Shown piece by piece: positions 1 to 5,188 of a stretch of 7,788 bases of DNA (position 1 is its first letter; each line of letters opens with the position of its first letter). Position numbers and translations under genes: made by a program. A model generated the notes under the pieces. That model saw only the letters and a list, made by a program, of their open reading frames with translations, did not search any database and was not told the DNA's origin. The stretch comes from Actinomycetota bacterium (lineage in GTDB: Bacteria > Actinomycetota > Thermoleophilia > Solirubrobacterales > Thermoleophilaceae), in NCBI GenBank assembly GCA_005883295.1, contig VAWV01000028.1, positions 1-7,788 of the forward strand, read 5' to 3'.

Positions 1-1104
1 TAACTCCTCGACGTCGACGCGCGCGATCCGGTCGACGTCGCGGCCCTCGGCGCGCCAGCTCGTCAACCCGCCGGAGAGGAAGCCGCCGAGGCGCCGGATG
101 CCTACCGCGACGGCGAGCTTGGCGGCGTCCTGCCCGTCGGCGTCGTCGCGGCCGACGAACACCATCTCCTGATCGCGCTCGGCGATCCAGGCAAGCTTGG
201 TGCCGAAGCCGGAGCGCAGCATCGTGTTGGACACCGACCCGGGCACATGGGCGTCGTCGAACTGGAAGTCGGTGCGGACGTCCACGATGAGCGCGCCCTC
301 CCGGCGCTTCTGCTCCAGCTGGCGGGGCGTGAGGGGGAGGACGTCGGCCCCCTCGGTGAGGAGCGGGCCGCGGTTGATGGCCACCACCGCCTGGAAGTTC
401 GGGGGCTGCGGGGCCAGGTCGGAGATCGCCCGCTCCACGAACCGGGACTCGTCGTCCTCGCCGAGCAGCGGGTTGTGGCGGCGCTCGTAGCCGATCGTGG
501 AGCTCACCTTCATGTCCATGGCGGGCCCGCCGCATAGGGAGCCGCCGAGGTGGCCCGGCCACACCTCGCAGTCGTCGGGGAGCGTGAGCAGGCGCTCATG
601 GAGGCTGTGGAACAGCGCGCGGGCGCCGTCCTCGGGCTCGATGGCCAGGTCGGGCCGGGCGATGTCGTTCACGAACAGCGTGTCGCCGGTGAGCACGGCC
701 CAGGGCTCCTCGCCTCGACTGGTGTCGATCAGCGCGAACGCGGTGTGCTCGGGCCGGTGGCCCGGGGTGTGGAGAGCACGCACGCGCACGGTCCCGAGCG
801 GGAGCTCCCAGCCGTCCTCGAAGGGCTCGTGCTCGTACTCGGCGGCGCCGTCGCGATGCACGTGGATCGTCGCCCCCGTGGCCGCCCGCAGGCGTCCGTG
901 CCCGGAAACGTGGTCGGCGTGCGTGTGGGTCTCCAGCACGTGCTGGATCTCGACCCCCAGGTAGCGTGCGAGCTCGAGGTACTGGCTGATCTCGAAGCGC
1001 GGGTCCACCACGGCCGCGACGCCCGCTTCCTCGTCGCCGACCAGGTACGACGCGCAGCCGAGATCGTCGTGGACGATCTGCCTGAAGACCATCGGAGCAA
1101 GCAT
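1..1104 (-). CDS. MBL-fold hydrolase with rhodanese domain (3' end beyond window)
   Basis: An open frame of 368 codons runs off the left edge. Residues about 8-230 form a metallo-beta-lactamase domain of the persulfide dioxygenase/glyoxalase II type. Visible metal ligands are HTHADH (H60, H62, D64, H65), H116 in TPGH, D141 in GDTLF and H185 in PGH. Residues about 255-355 form a rhodanese domain (VDVRTDFQFDDAHVPGS). Its active-site loop reads VFVGRDDADG, with no catalytic cysteine, so this domain is probably not a sulfurtransferase. The last visible residues (RVDVEEL) look like the start of a second rhodanese domain, as in the MBL-Rhod-Rhod family of about 460 residues. The likely role is oxidation of glutathione- or low-molecular-weight-thiol persulfide in sulfide detoxification; this is family inference. 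ATG 1104 has a GGA just upstream, but Met5 (ATG at 1092) matches the usual family N-terminus better. The gene is divergent from the dehalogenase, 20 bp away. Confidence 0.9.
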   Translation of the reverse strand, partial: MLAPMVFRQIVHDDLGCASYLVGDEEAGVAAVVDPRFEISQYLELARYLGVEIQHVLETHTHADHVSGHGRLRAATGATIHVHRDGAAEYEHEPFEDGWELPLGTVRVRALHTPGHRPEHTAFALIDTSRGEEPWAVLTGDTLFVNDIARPDLAIEPEDGARALFHSLHERLLTLPDDCEVWPGHLGGSLCGGPAMDMKVSSTIGYERRHNPLLGEDDESRFVERAISDLAPQPPNFQAVVAINRGPLLTEGADVLPLTPRQLEQKRREGALIVDVRTDFQFDDAHVPGSVSNTMLRSGFGTKLAWIAERDQEMVFVGRDDADGQDAAKLAVAVGIRRLGGFLSGGLTSWRAEGRDVDRIARVDVEEL

Positions 1105-1107
1105 AAT
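1102..1107 (+). promoter_or_regulatory. possible -10 hexamer (CATAAT) in a 20-bp divergent gap
   Basis: CATAAT matches the -10 consensus at five of six positions and sits in a small AT-rich island in otherwise GC-rich sequence. It ends 17 bp before the ATG of the dehalogenase-like gene. It overlaps the proposed upstream start codon of the minus-strand MBL gene, which supports the alternative MBL start at 1092. No convincing -35 element is visible. Confidence 0.3.
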
Positions 1108-1124
1108 TCCGGCGCCGCCGCCCG

Positions 1125-1997
1125 ATGGACGTCTTCCGAACACCTGACGAGCGCTTCGCCGGCCTGCCGGGATATCCGTTCGAGCCCCGCTACGCGGAGG
1201 TCGACGGCCTGCGACTGCACTACGTCGACGAGGGCGAGGGCCGCGCGGTGGTGTGCTTCCACGGCGAGCCGAGCTGGTCCTATCTCTACCGCAAGATGGT
1301 GCCGCCGCTTCGGTCCGGCGGGTACCGGGTGATCTGCCCCGACTACGCCGGCTTCGGTCGTTCGGACAAGCCGGTCCAGCGGGACTGGTACACGTACGAC
1401 CGCCACGTGGAGCTGATGACGCGACTGCTCGAGGAGCTCGACGTTCGCGACGCGATCGTGGTGGTCCAGGACTGGGGCGGGCCGATCGGGCTGCGGTGGG
1501 CGGTCGAGAACCCGGAGCGGGCCGGCGCGCTCGCGATCCTCAACACCGGGCTGTTCACGGGCCGGGTGAGCAAGGGGTTCATGGCGTGGCGAAACTTCGC
1601 TGAGCGGAACCCCGACCTCCCGGTCGGCTTCGTGATCCAGGGCGCGACCGCGACCGAGCTGCCGGACGAGGTCGTGGCCGCATACGAGGCGCCGTTCCCG
1701 ACGCCGGAGTCGAAGGCGGGTGCGGCGCAGTTCCCCCTGATCGTCCCCACGTCGGACGAGGCAGTGGGCGCCGCCGAGATGAAGCGCGCGCTCGAGGCGC
1801 TGAGGAGCTGGGACAAGCCGGCGCTGGTGGCGTTCTCCGACTCGGACCCCGTGTTCCCGTATCCCCGCGCGGGTCAGGTCTTCTGCGACGCGATCCCCAC
1901 GGCGGGCGAGCAGGTGAAGATCGAGGGTGCCGCGCACTTCCTGCAGGAGGACCGCGGCGAGGAGATCGCCGAGCGGATCCTGGAGCGACTCGGCTGA
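1125..1997 (+). CDS. haloalkane dehalogenase-like alpha/beta hydrolase (HLD-I type)
   Basis: A 290-residue alpha/beta hydrolase. The family cleaves carbon-halogen bonds hydrolytically in the cytoplasm, giving alcohol, halide and a proton. The sequence carries HGEPSW (residues 46-51, oxyanion-hole region with E48), VQDWGG with nucleophile D116 and adjacent halide-binding W117, a cap segment GFMAWRNF whose W155 matches the second halide-binding Trp of DhlA, SDSDP with the catalytic acid D241, and GAAHFLQED with base H271. The whole set of residues needed for dehalogenation is therefore present, with the acid after beta-7 as in subfamily I. Length is close to the usual 290-310. ATG 1125 follows a G/C-only stretch without a clear ribosome binding site, so a short-leader or weak start is possible. 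Epoxide hydrolases share the fold, but the W117/W155 pair favours dehalogenase. The natural substrate cannot be inferred. Confidence 0.87.
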   Translation: MDVFRTPDERFAGLPGYPFEPRYAEVDGLRLHYVDEGEGRAVVCFHGEPSWSYLYRKMVPPLRSGGYRVICPDYAGFGRSDKPVQRDWYTYDRHVELMTRLLEELDVRDAIVVVQDWGGPIGLRWAVENPERAGALAILNTGLFTGRVSKGFMAWRNFAERNPDLPVGFVIQGATATELPDEVVAAYEAPFPTPESKAGAAQFPLIVPTSDEAVGAAEMKRALEALRSWDKPALVAFSDSDPVFPYPRAGQVFCDAIPTAGEQVKIEGAAHFLQEDRGEEIAERILERLG

Positions 1998-2002
1998 GAA
2001 CG

Positions 2003-2033
2003 CCGAGGGCCCGGCGCGTGGCCGGGCCCTCGG
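2003..2033. terminator. 13-bp GC hairpin between convergent genes
   Basis: A perfect inverted repeat: arms at 2003-2015 and 2021-2033 (core CGAGGGCCCGGC and its complement) with a five-base loop. It starts 5 bp after the dehalogenase stop and lies 24 bp beyond the stop of the convergent minus-strand gene, so it could end transcription from both sides. Neither side has a U-tract, which is common in high-GC actinobacterial terminators. Confidence 0.75.
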
Positions 2034-2057
2034 GTCCTCATACGGCTGGCGATCTGT

Positions 2058-2594
2058 CTACGGCGTGGGCGTCGAGCCGCTGTCGCCACCGGTGTCGGTG
2101 GTGTCACCGGAGCCGGTGTCAGTCGTGTCACCGGAACCGCCGGTAGACGCGGCGCCCTGATCCACGACCCGCTTGGCGACCAGCGGCTGCGAGGGGTCCA
2201 CGGTGGCCCCCTTATCGACCCGCGAGTGCACGACCACGCGGTCGCCCACGGCCACGTCGGCCAGGTCGCGGCTCCCGTCGCCGTTCACGTCAGCGACGAC
2301 GATCCGCGCGTTCGAGACGTCGAACGTCACGGTCTGGCCCTTCAGGGCGCGGCCGCGGTGGTTCCCGCCGGTCACGAGCACGTCGATCGTGCCGGTGCCC
2401 ACGGCGGACACTGTGCCCTTGACGATTAGGGCGCGGCCGTGCTTCCCCTGCTTGTGGCCGGCGCTCTTGCCGCCCTTGTGCCCGTGGAACGCGCCCTTGC
2501 CGTGGCCGCCTCCGTGCGCGACCGCGGCGGCGGGCAGCGCAAGCACGGCTACCACGCCGAGCGCCACGAGCGGGCGCATCAATCTCGAATTCAT
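2058..2594 (-). CDS. small secreted His/Gly-rich protein with OB-like domain, under a c-di-GMP riboswitch
   Basis: A 178-residue exported protein. Residues 1-26 are a signal peptide (basic start, hydrophobic core, cleavage probably after AVA26). Residues 27-53 are rich in His, Gly and Lys, a composition suited to metal or polyanion binding. Residues about 54-145 are a small beta-rich region (VKGTVSAVGTGTIDVLV ... GQTVTFDV ... VAVGDRVVVHSRV) resembling OB-like DUF5666 proteins. It contains a DVNGDGSRDLAD loop (102-113), the Dx[ND]xDG pattern of dockerin/EF-hand-type calcium loops. The C-terminus is a low-complexity Gly/Ser/Thr/Asp tail with a repeated GSGDTTDTG unit. ATG 2594 is fixed by a strong AAGGAGG ribosome binding site four bases upstream. 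The site lies at the 3' end of the riboswitch, so c-di-GMP probably controls translation. A role in surface or matrix function is inferred from export and regulation only; I do not recognise a characterised homologue. Confidence 0.85.
   Translation of the reverse strand: MNSRLMRPLVALGVVAVLALPAAAVAHGGGHGKGAFHGHKGGKSAGHKQGKHGRALIVKGTVSAVGTGTIDVLVTGGNHRGRALKGQTVTFDVSNARIVVADVNGDGSRDLADVAVGDRVVVHSRVDKGATVDPSQPLVAKRVVDQGAASTGGSGDTTDTGSGDTTDTGGDSGSTPTP
2089..2136 (-). repeat. two tandem 24-bp units in the C-terminal tail
   Basis: 2089-2112 and 2113-2136 are identical at 21 of 24 positions; a partial third copy follows. In the minus-strand gene they encode the repeated Gly/Ser/Asp/Thr units of the tail. 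The copy number is likely to vary between strains through slippage. Confidence 0.8.
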
Positions 2595-2597
2595 ACT

Positions 2598-2685
2598 GCC
2601 TCCTTCGGAAACCGGGCTGCCTCGAGTCCTGAGGCCCCTTGGCTTTGCGCCCCCGCCTCGCGACGGGTTCGCCCTTTCGAGAAGC
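2598..2685 (-). promoter_or_regulatory. cyclic di-GMP-I (GEMM-I) riboswitch
   Basis: Read on the minus strand, the leader of the secreted-protein gene follows the GEMM-I aptamer in order and spacing. AAGGGCGAA (2676-2668) is followed by a six-bp helix (2667-2662 with 2657-2652) closed by a GCGA GNRA tetraloop (2661-2658), then GGCGCAAAGCC (2651-2641) with the hallmark GCAAAGCC. A second stem GCCTC/GAGGC (2635-2631 with 2623-2619) follows, then AGCCCGG and TTCCGAAGG (2618-2602). From memory, the Vc2 aptamer has AGGGCAAA, a six-bp GAAA-capped helix and GACGCAAAGCC at the same spacing. The G run where Vc2 uses G20 to read the ligand is intact, favouring c-di-GMP over the cGAMP-type variant. The AAGGAGG ribosome binding site overlaps the 3' strand of the closing-helix region, so control is probably at translation initiation. 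Exact ends are uncertain by a few bases. Confidence 0.88.
2599..2605 (-). promoter_or_regulatory. Shine-Dalgarno AAGGAGG inside the riboswitch closing region
   Basis: AAGGAGG lies four bases before ATG 2594. Six bases of this stretch (GGAGGC, 2603-2598) can pair with GCTTCT (2685-2680) on the 5' side of the aptamer, including two G-U pairs. Helix P1 formation would then hide the ribosome binding site. A different register pairs CTTC with GAAG. Confidence 0.7.
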
Positions 2686-2694
2686 TTTCGCTTC
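2681..2694 (-). promoter_or_regulatory. GAAA-capped hairpin that may compete with riboswitch P1
   Basis: On the minus strand GAAGC-GAAA-GCTTC forms a five-bp stem with a stable tetraloop, just 5' of the aptamer. Its 3' arm GCTTC (2685-2681) is the same segment that can pair with the ribosome binding site. The two structures exclude each other, the expected design of a translational switch. Whether the transcript includes the whole hairpin depends on the unmapped start site. Confidence 0.5.
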
Positions 2695-2698
2695 GCTA

Positions 2699-2707
2699 GT
2701 TATCAAC
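2699..2707 (-). promoter_or_regulatory. possible -10 region for the riboswitch leader
   Basis: GTTGATAAC is the most AT-rich stretch upstream of the aptamer. GATAAC matches the -10 consensus at four of six positions, placing transcription start about 2690-2695. No clear -35 is seen, so this is tentative. Confidence 0.28.
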
Positions 2708-2788
2708 ACGCGGCGCCGGAGCAAGTTGGTCTCCGCGGCCGGACTCGACGGATGTCCGAGGGTGGGCCCGGCAACGCCCCCGCGTCTA

Positions 2789-2872
2789 TGCGGCTGAGAG
2801 GACTCGAACCTCCACGGGGTTTCCCCCACGGCGACCTGAACGCCGCGCGTATACCAATTTCGCCACAGCCGC
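2789..2872 (-). tRNA. tRNA-Leu (anticodon CAG)
   Basis: An 84-base class II tRNA read on the minus strand. The acceptor stem GCGGCTG pairs with CAGCCGC, followed by discriminator A, the base expected for tRNA-Leu. The D arm contains AAATTGG, the anticodon stem CGGCG/CGCCG encloses loop TTCAGGT with anticodon CAG (2836-2838), a long variable arm TGGGG-GAAA-CCCCG is present, and the T arm is GAGG-TTCGAGT-CCTC. It decodes CUG, a dominant Leu codon in such a GC-rich genome. CCA is not encoded. A TAACCT hexamer at 2888-2883, fitting the actinobacterial TANNNT -10 pattern, may provide its own promoter. Confidence 0.96.
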
Positions 2873-2880
2873 GAGCGACC

Positions 2881-2908
2881 GAAGGTTAGCCGCTGCGCGG
2901 TGACCTTC
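2881..2908 (-). terminator. imperfect hairpin after the fatty acid hydroxylase gene
   Basis: GAAGGT (2881-2886) and ACCTTC (2903-2908) are inverted repeats flanking an inner CCGC/GCGG stem with a three-base loop; a small internal loop separates the stems. It overlaps the first base of the hydroxylase stop codon and lies 8 bp before tRNA-Leu. It could terminate the hydroxylase transcript, but there is no U-tract and the site overlaps the putative tRNA promoter. Confidence 0.4.
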
Positions 2909-3552
2909 TAGCGGGACTCGGGGGCCGTCTTCTCGCGCTCGGCGATCCTGGAGAAGGTCCGGAACACCCGGTCCCAGTACGGCGCGCTGATGCCGAAGCC
3001 GGTCGTGTCGTCCTGGAAGTGGTGGCGCATATGGAGCTCGCGCAGGCGCCGGCCGACCCAGGTCTTCGGCTTGTGGTGGTGGAGGTGGTAGTGGGTCATG
3101 TCGTAGATCAGGTAGCCCGACAGGAACCCGCCCGCGAACGGGAGGAAAAGGGGCGACCCGAGTACGGCGTAGAACCCGAGCACGAACAGCGACGACAGCG
3201 GGACGCTGACCGACGGCGGCATGACCAGCCGGAGCGGATCGTTGGGATGGTCGTGGTGGACGCCGTGGATGATCCAGTGGAGCCGGGCGCCGAATCCGTC
3301 CTCCGGCTCGAAGTGGAAGATCGCGCGGTGGATCCAGTACTCCGAGATCGTCCAGAACGCGTACCCGCCGGCCGCCAGTCCGAGGAATCCGAGCGCGCTC
3401 ACGCGCCCGACTCCGAGCCCCAACAGCAGCCCGATCGCCGGTACGAAGATGATCACGGGCACCGCCGGATGCACGCGCGACAGCTTGTCCAGCAGATCCG
3501 AGTCGAACATCCGCGGCGAGGCGCGGAGCACGTCTGTTCGGCGGGCCTCCAT
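2908..3552 (-). CDS. fatty acid 2-hydroxylase-type membrane di-iron enzyme
   Basis: A 214-residue integral membrane protein of the fatty acid hydroxylase/sterol desaturase superfamily. The His clusters match the FA2H/Scs7 branch in order: HRAIFH, HWIIHGVHHDHPND followed by RLVMPP, YDMTHYHLHHH, then ELHMRHHFQDD and a GFGIS...WDRVF segment. These His would bind two iron atoms facing the cytoplasm. Hydrophobic stretches near residues 30-70 and 110-150 form the membrane segments. Known relatives add a hydroxyl at C2 of acyl chains, using oxygen and electrons. No cytochrome b5 domain is fused, unlike the eukaryotic enzymes, so electrons must come from a separate donor. The probable effect is 2-hydroxylation of membrane lipid acyl chains; the substrate is inferred. 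ATG 3552 has no ribosome binding site; Met15 (ATG 3510) is an alternative. The gene starts divergently from the GNAT gene, 60 bp away. Confidence 0.9.
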   Translation of the reverse strand: MEARRTDVLRASPRMFDSDLLDKLSRVHPAVPVIIFVPAIGLLLGLGVGRVSALGFLGLAAGGYAFWTISEYWIHRAIFHFEPEDGFGARLHWIIHGVHHDHPNDPLRLVMPPSVSVPLSSLFVLGFYAVLGSPLFLPFAGGFLSGYLIYDMTHYHLHHHKPKTWVGRRLRELHMRHHFQDDTTGFGISAPYWDRVFRTFSRIAEREKTAPESR

Positions 3553-3612
3553 CTGGAAAACGATGCTAGCGCCAGCGGACTCGGAAGTCAGCTATGGCAC
3601 GCTGAGCCCACT

Positions 3613-4146
3613 ATGAAAGTGGAGATCCGAGCGGCACGACCGGCTGACGCGGACGCGATCGCGCGTATCTACAACCAGGGCATCGAGGAACGCGAGGCCA
3701 CCTTCGAGACCCGATTCCGGACCGCGAAGGAGATCGAGGGCTCAATCACCGAGGCGGGCGACCGTCCGTTCCTGGTCGCTCACGCGCGGGATCGCGAGCC
3801 GGTTGGCTGGGCGCGGCTCGGCGAGTACAGCCCGAGATCGTGCTACGCGGGCATCGGCGAGGCCTCGGTGTACATCGACAGCGCGGCGCGCGGCCAGGGC
3901 CTCGGGCGCCAGCTGCTCGAGGCGCTTTCTCACGAGGCCGAGCTGCGGGGCTACTGGAAGATCGTGGGGCTCCTGTTTCCCACCAACGCGGCGAGTCTCG
4001 GTCTGATCCGTGCCTGCGACTTCCGGGAGGTGGGTCTTCACAAGCGGCACGGCAAGCTCGATGGCCGGTGGCGGGACGTGATGGTCGTGGAGCTGCTCCT
4101 GCCGGATCGCAAGAGGGTCTTCACGCCGCGCCAAGAGCGTGCTTAG
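3613..4146 (+). CDS. GNAT N-acetyltransferase, PAT/ArsN-like
   Basis: A 177-residue cytoplasmic GNAT enzyme that would transfer acetyl from acetyl-CoA to an amino group. The sequence follows the phosphinothricin/methionine sulfoximine acetyltransferase pattern: RAARPADADAIARIYNQGI (5-23), EATFET (28-33), PFLVAH and VGWARLGEYSPR (52-75), E83 in EASVYID near the expected catalytic acid, the acetyl-CoA motif A RGQGLG (93-98), NAASLGLIRACDFREVG (125-141) and GRWRDVMVVEL at the end. Length is typical for the family. Substrates of relatives include phosphinothricin, arsinothricin and methionine sulfoximine, so a detoxifying role is plausible but unproven; there are no ars genes beside it. ATG 3613 is favoured because the conserved fold begins immediately after it. 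The frame is open upstream, but that part is antisense to the hydroxylase. The deacetylase gene follows 36 bp downstream on the same strand. Confidence 0.88.
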   Translation: MKVEIRAARPADADAIARIYNQGIEEREATFETRFRTAKEIEGSITEAGDRPFLVAHARDREPVGWARLGEYSPRSCYAGIGEASVYIDSAARGQGLGRQLLEALSHEAELRGYWKIVGLLFPTNAASLGLIRACDFREVGLHKRHGKLDGRWRDVMVVELLLPDRKRVFTPRQERA

Positions 4147-4182
4147 ATAGCCCGAAGCCGGAGGAGACGGACCGACTCGCCC

Positions 4183-5106
4183 ATGCCCGCACGCAGCCCG
4201 TTCATGCAATCCGACTCGCCTCGCTCGCCCTCCGCGCAGCGCCGCCGGCAGATCCAGCGCCGCCGGGCGACCGCACTCGCGGCGCTCGGCCTGCTCGTGC
4301 TGGTCGTCTCGATCATCGTCGACGGCGGATCGGGCACCAGTCGCCGGACCCCGCCGAGTCCCCGCGCGGCCGAGAGGCAGCGGATCCACATCGCCGTGAG
4401 CGCCGCCCGGCACCGGCTCGCGATCGAGGACCGCGCCATCGACCACGTGCTCTCGTACACCCCCTTCGTCACGAGCGGCGGGGGCCGGAAGCGCGAGGTC
4501 GCCCTGACCTTCGACGACGGCCCCGGGCCGTACACGCCGCAGGTGCTCAAGACCCTCCACAAGGTCCACGCCCCGGCTACGTTCTTCGAGGTGGGCTTCA
4601 TGGAGCGCTGGTTCCACGCCTCCACCACCCAGGCGATCGCCGACGGCAACGTGGTCGGGGACCACACCGAGGGCCATCCCAAGCTGGGGCTCCTGCCGCG
4701 GCCCCAGCAGCGGGACCAGATCGTGTCCCAGGCCGAATGGCTGCACAAGCTCGGCGCCCCGCGCCCGCGGCTCTTCCGGCCGCCGTTCGGATCCTTCGAC
4801 GCGCGCACCTTCAGGGTGCTCCGCCACAACCGGATGCTGATGGTCCTGTGGTCCGTCGACACGAACGACTACAGGCAGCCCGGCGTGAAGGTCATCGTCC
4901 GGCGAGCTCTCCAGGGGGCGAAGCCCGGCGGCATCATCCTGCTCCACGACGGCGGCGGCGCGCGGTCGCAGACCATCGCGGCCCTCCCCGAAATCGTGAA
5001 GAAGCTCCGGGAGCGCCATCTCAAGCTCGTGACGGTGCCCCAGCTGATGCTGGACGACCCGCCGCCGCGGGGGCAGCCGCTGCCGCACTATCTGAGCGGC
5101 GGCTGA
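4183..5106 (+). CDS. membrane-anchored polysaccharide deacetylase (NodB domain, CE4)
   Basis: A 307-residue protein with an Arg-rich N-terminus, one transmembrane segment (about 30-47), a spacer and a C-terminal NodB domain (about 104-292). It would be tethered outside the membrane and remove acetyl groups from N-acetylated sugars of peptidoglycan or another envelope polymer. All five CE4 motifs are visible: TFDDGP (109-114, base D111 and metal ligand D112), HTEGHP (161-166, metal ligands H161 and H165), RPPFG (199-203), DTNDY (226-230) and LLHDGGG (253-259, H255). Motif 4 ends in Tyr rather than the usual Trp, a mild change; catalysis should be intact. ATG 4183 is chosen although the nearest GGAGGAG (4160-4166) is 16 bases away; ATG 4204 has no better site. 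The 36-bp gap to the GNAT gene allows co-transcription. Confidence 0.9.
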   Translation: MPARSPFMQSDSPRSPSAQRRRQIQRRRATALAALGLLVLVVSIIVDGGSGTSRRTPPSPRAAERQRIHIAVSAARHRLAIEDRAIDHVLSYTPFVTSGGGRKREVALTFDDGPGPYTPQVLKTLHKVHAPATFFEVGFMERWFHASTTQAIADGNVVGDHTEGHPKLGLLPRPQQRDQIVSQAEWLHKLGAPRPRLFRPPFGSFDARTFRVLRHNRMLMVLWSVDTNDYRQPGVKVIVRRALQGAKPGGIILLHDGGGARSQTIAALPEIVKKLRERHLKLVTVPQLMLDDPPPRGQPLPHYLSGG

Positions 5107-5188
5107 TCCCGGGGCCGGCCGGCGGGCAACTTCGCCGCGGATGTAGTGTCACGGACCGGACACGCACGACGACGAGAGGGGATTTCGC

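Noticed and set aside
729..1937. 402-codon open frame on the minus strand opposite the dehalogenase-like gene
   Set aside because: It is Arg/His/Pro-rich with no recognisable domain, and part of it is an off-frame reading of the MBL gene. The sense strand encodes a protein with all catalytic motifs. Long antisense frames are expected at this GC content.
2173..2889. plus-strand frame through the riboswitch and tRNA region
   Set aside because: It crosses a tRNA gene, the structured leader and the antisense of the secreted-protein gene; no domain is seen.
3019..3612. upstream extension of the GNAT frame
   Set aside because: This part is antisense to the hydroxylase gene and reads as charged low-complexity sequence; the GNAT fold begins right after ATG 3613.
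3742..5088. 448-codon minus-strand frame opposite the GNAT and deacetylase genes
   Set aside because: It spans two well-supported plus-strand genes and has low-complexity Arg/Gly/Pro composition without motifs.
5114..5123. GCCGGCCGGC palindrome after the deacetylase gene as a terminator
   Set aside because: The palindrome has no room for a loop and no U-tract follows; it is a likely chance GC palindrome.
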